From an uncultured Lachnospiraceae bacterium (GTDB taxonomy: Bacteria; Bacillota_A; Clostridia; Lachnospirales; Lachnospiraceae), in the NCBI GenBank assembly GCA_947177885.1, contig CAMWWF010000036.1, forward strand, positions 1-13,964: a DNA stretch of 13,964 bases. Reading direction: 5' to 3'. Each line of letters opens with the position of its first letter. The stretch's first letter is position 1. The notes below the pieces were generated by a model, which worked only from the letters and a program-made list of their open reading frames with translations, had not been told where the DNA came from and did no database searches. The translations under genes were made by a program, and so were the position numbers. Below, in pieces: positions 13,796-13,964 of this stretch.

Positions 13796-13964
13796 ATGAT
13801 TAAATTTGTGTTTGTTTCTAACTATTTAAATCATCATCAGATTCCTTTTTGCAATGCCATGTATGGGTTTTTGTCAGGAAGTTTTGCCTTTGTACAGACA
13901 GAGCCCATGGAGCAGGAACGTATCAGGATGGGATGGAAGGAAGAGGCACATATTCATTATTTAA
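13796..13964 (+). CDS. Glycosyltransferase, 5' part only (cut by window edge)
   Basis: An open frame starts at ATG 13796, with AGGAAAT 8 bases upstream, and stays open for 56 codons to the window edge. It begins MIKFVFVSNYLNHHQIPFCN and includes FAFVQTEPMEQERIRMGW. The SNYLNHHQIPFCNAMY opening and the TEPM/ERIRMGW stretch recall the N-terminal domain of clostridial GT1/GT4-type glycosyltransferases in capsule loci. It follows the GT4 gene with a 12-base gap, consistent with one operon. The catalytic domain lies outside the window, so the family assignment is tentative. Confidence 0.65.
   Translation, partial: MIKFVFVSNYLNHHQIPFCNAMYGFLSGSFAFVQTEPMEQERIRMGWKEEAHIHYL

Overview
The window looks like chromosomal DNA of a spore-forming, low-to-mid GC Firmicute of the class Clostridia, most likely a Lachnospiraceae member. 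The signs are a Spo0A-type DNA-binding domain, EpsG-type and polyprenyl-phosphate transferase genes typical of Firmicute capsules, purine-rich Shine-Dalgarno sites, sigma-A promoters with extended -10 elements, and a DUF3048 (YerB-like) lipoprotein. This is inferred from protein families; no 16S or other marker is present.

Layout. On the minus strand, 39-1067 encodes a DUF3048 lipoprotein. It is interrupted by an in-frame TGA, after which family-like sequence continues to the window edge. A 373-bp divergent intergenic region (1068-1440) follows, with an 11-bp inverted repeat, a 12-bp palindrome, potential RNA structure and a good sigma-A promoter. Everything to the right is on the plus strand and forms an exopolysaccharide/capsule (EPS) locus. 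In order it holds: a GtrB/DPM1-type polyprenyl-phosphate glycosyltransferase (1441-2370); a free-standing Spo0A C-terminal DNA-binding domain (2498-2875) whose own promoter carries a perfect 0A box; two overlapping multi-pass membrane proteins (2931-4902); a gene remnant (about 4926-5036); a GT2 glycosyltransferase (5112-5870); a GtrII-like membrane glucosyltransferase (5967-7613); an internal promoter; the polyprenyl glycosylphosphotransferase that starts repeat-unit synthesis (7712-9178); a Wzz-like chain-length protein with a degenerate kinase-like tail (9245-10321); a second GT2-like glycosyltransferase (10407-11219); an EpsG-type polymerase candidate (11209-12342); a GT4 glycosyltransferase (12410-13783); and the start of another glycosyltransferase running off the right edge (13796 onward).

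How the genes fit together (inference). The phosphotransferase loads the first sugar-phosphate on undecaprenyl phosphate. The GT2 and GT4 enzymes extend the repeat unit on the cytoplasmic face. A flippase not in this window exports it. EpsG polymerises it and the Wzz-like protein sets chain length. The GtrB-like and GtrII-like proteins form a plausible side-branch glucosylation route that uses a lipid-linked sugar on the outer face. The Spo0A-like regulator offers a link between sporulation or biofilm state and the locus. No rRNA, tRNA, CRISPR array, insertion sequence or confident rho-independent terminator was seen.
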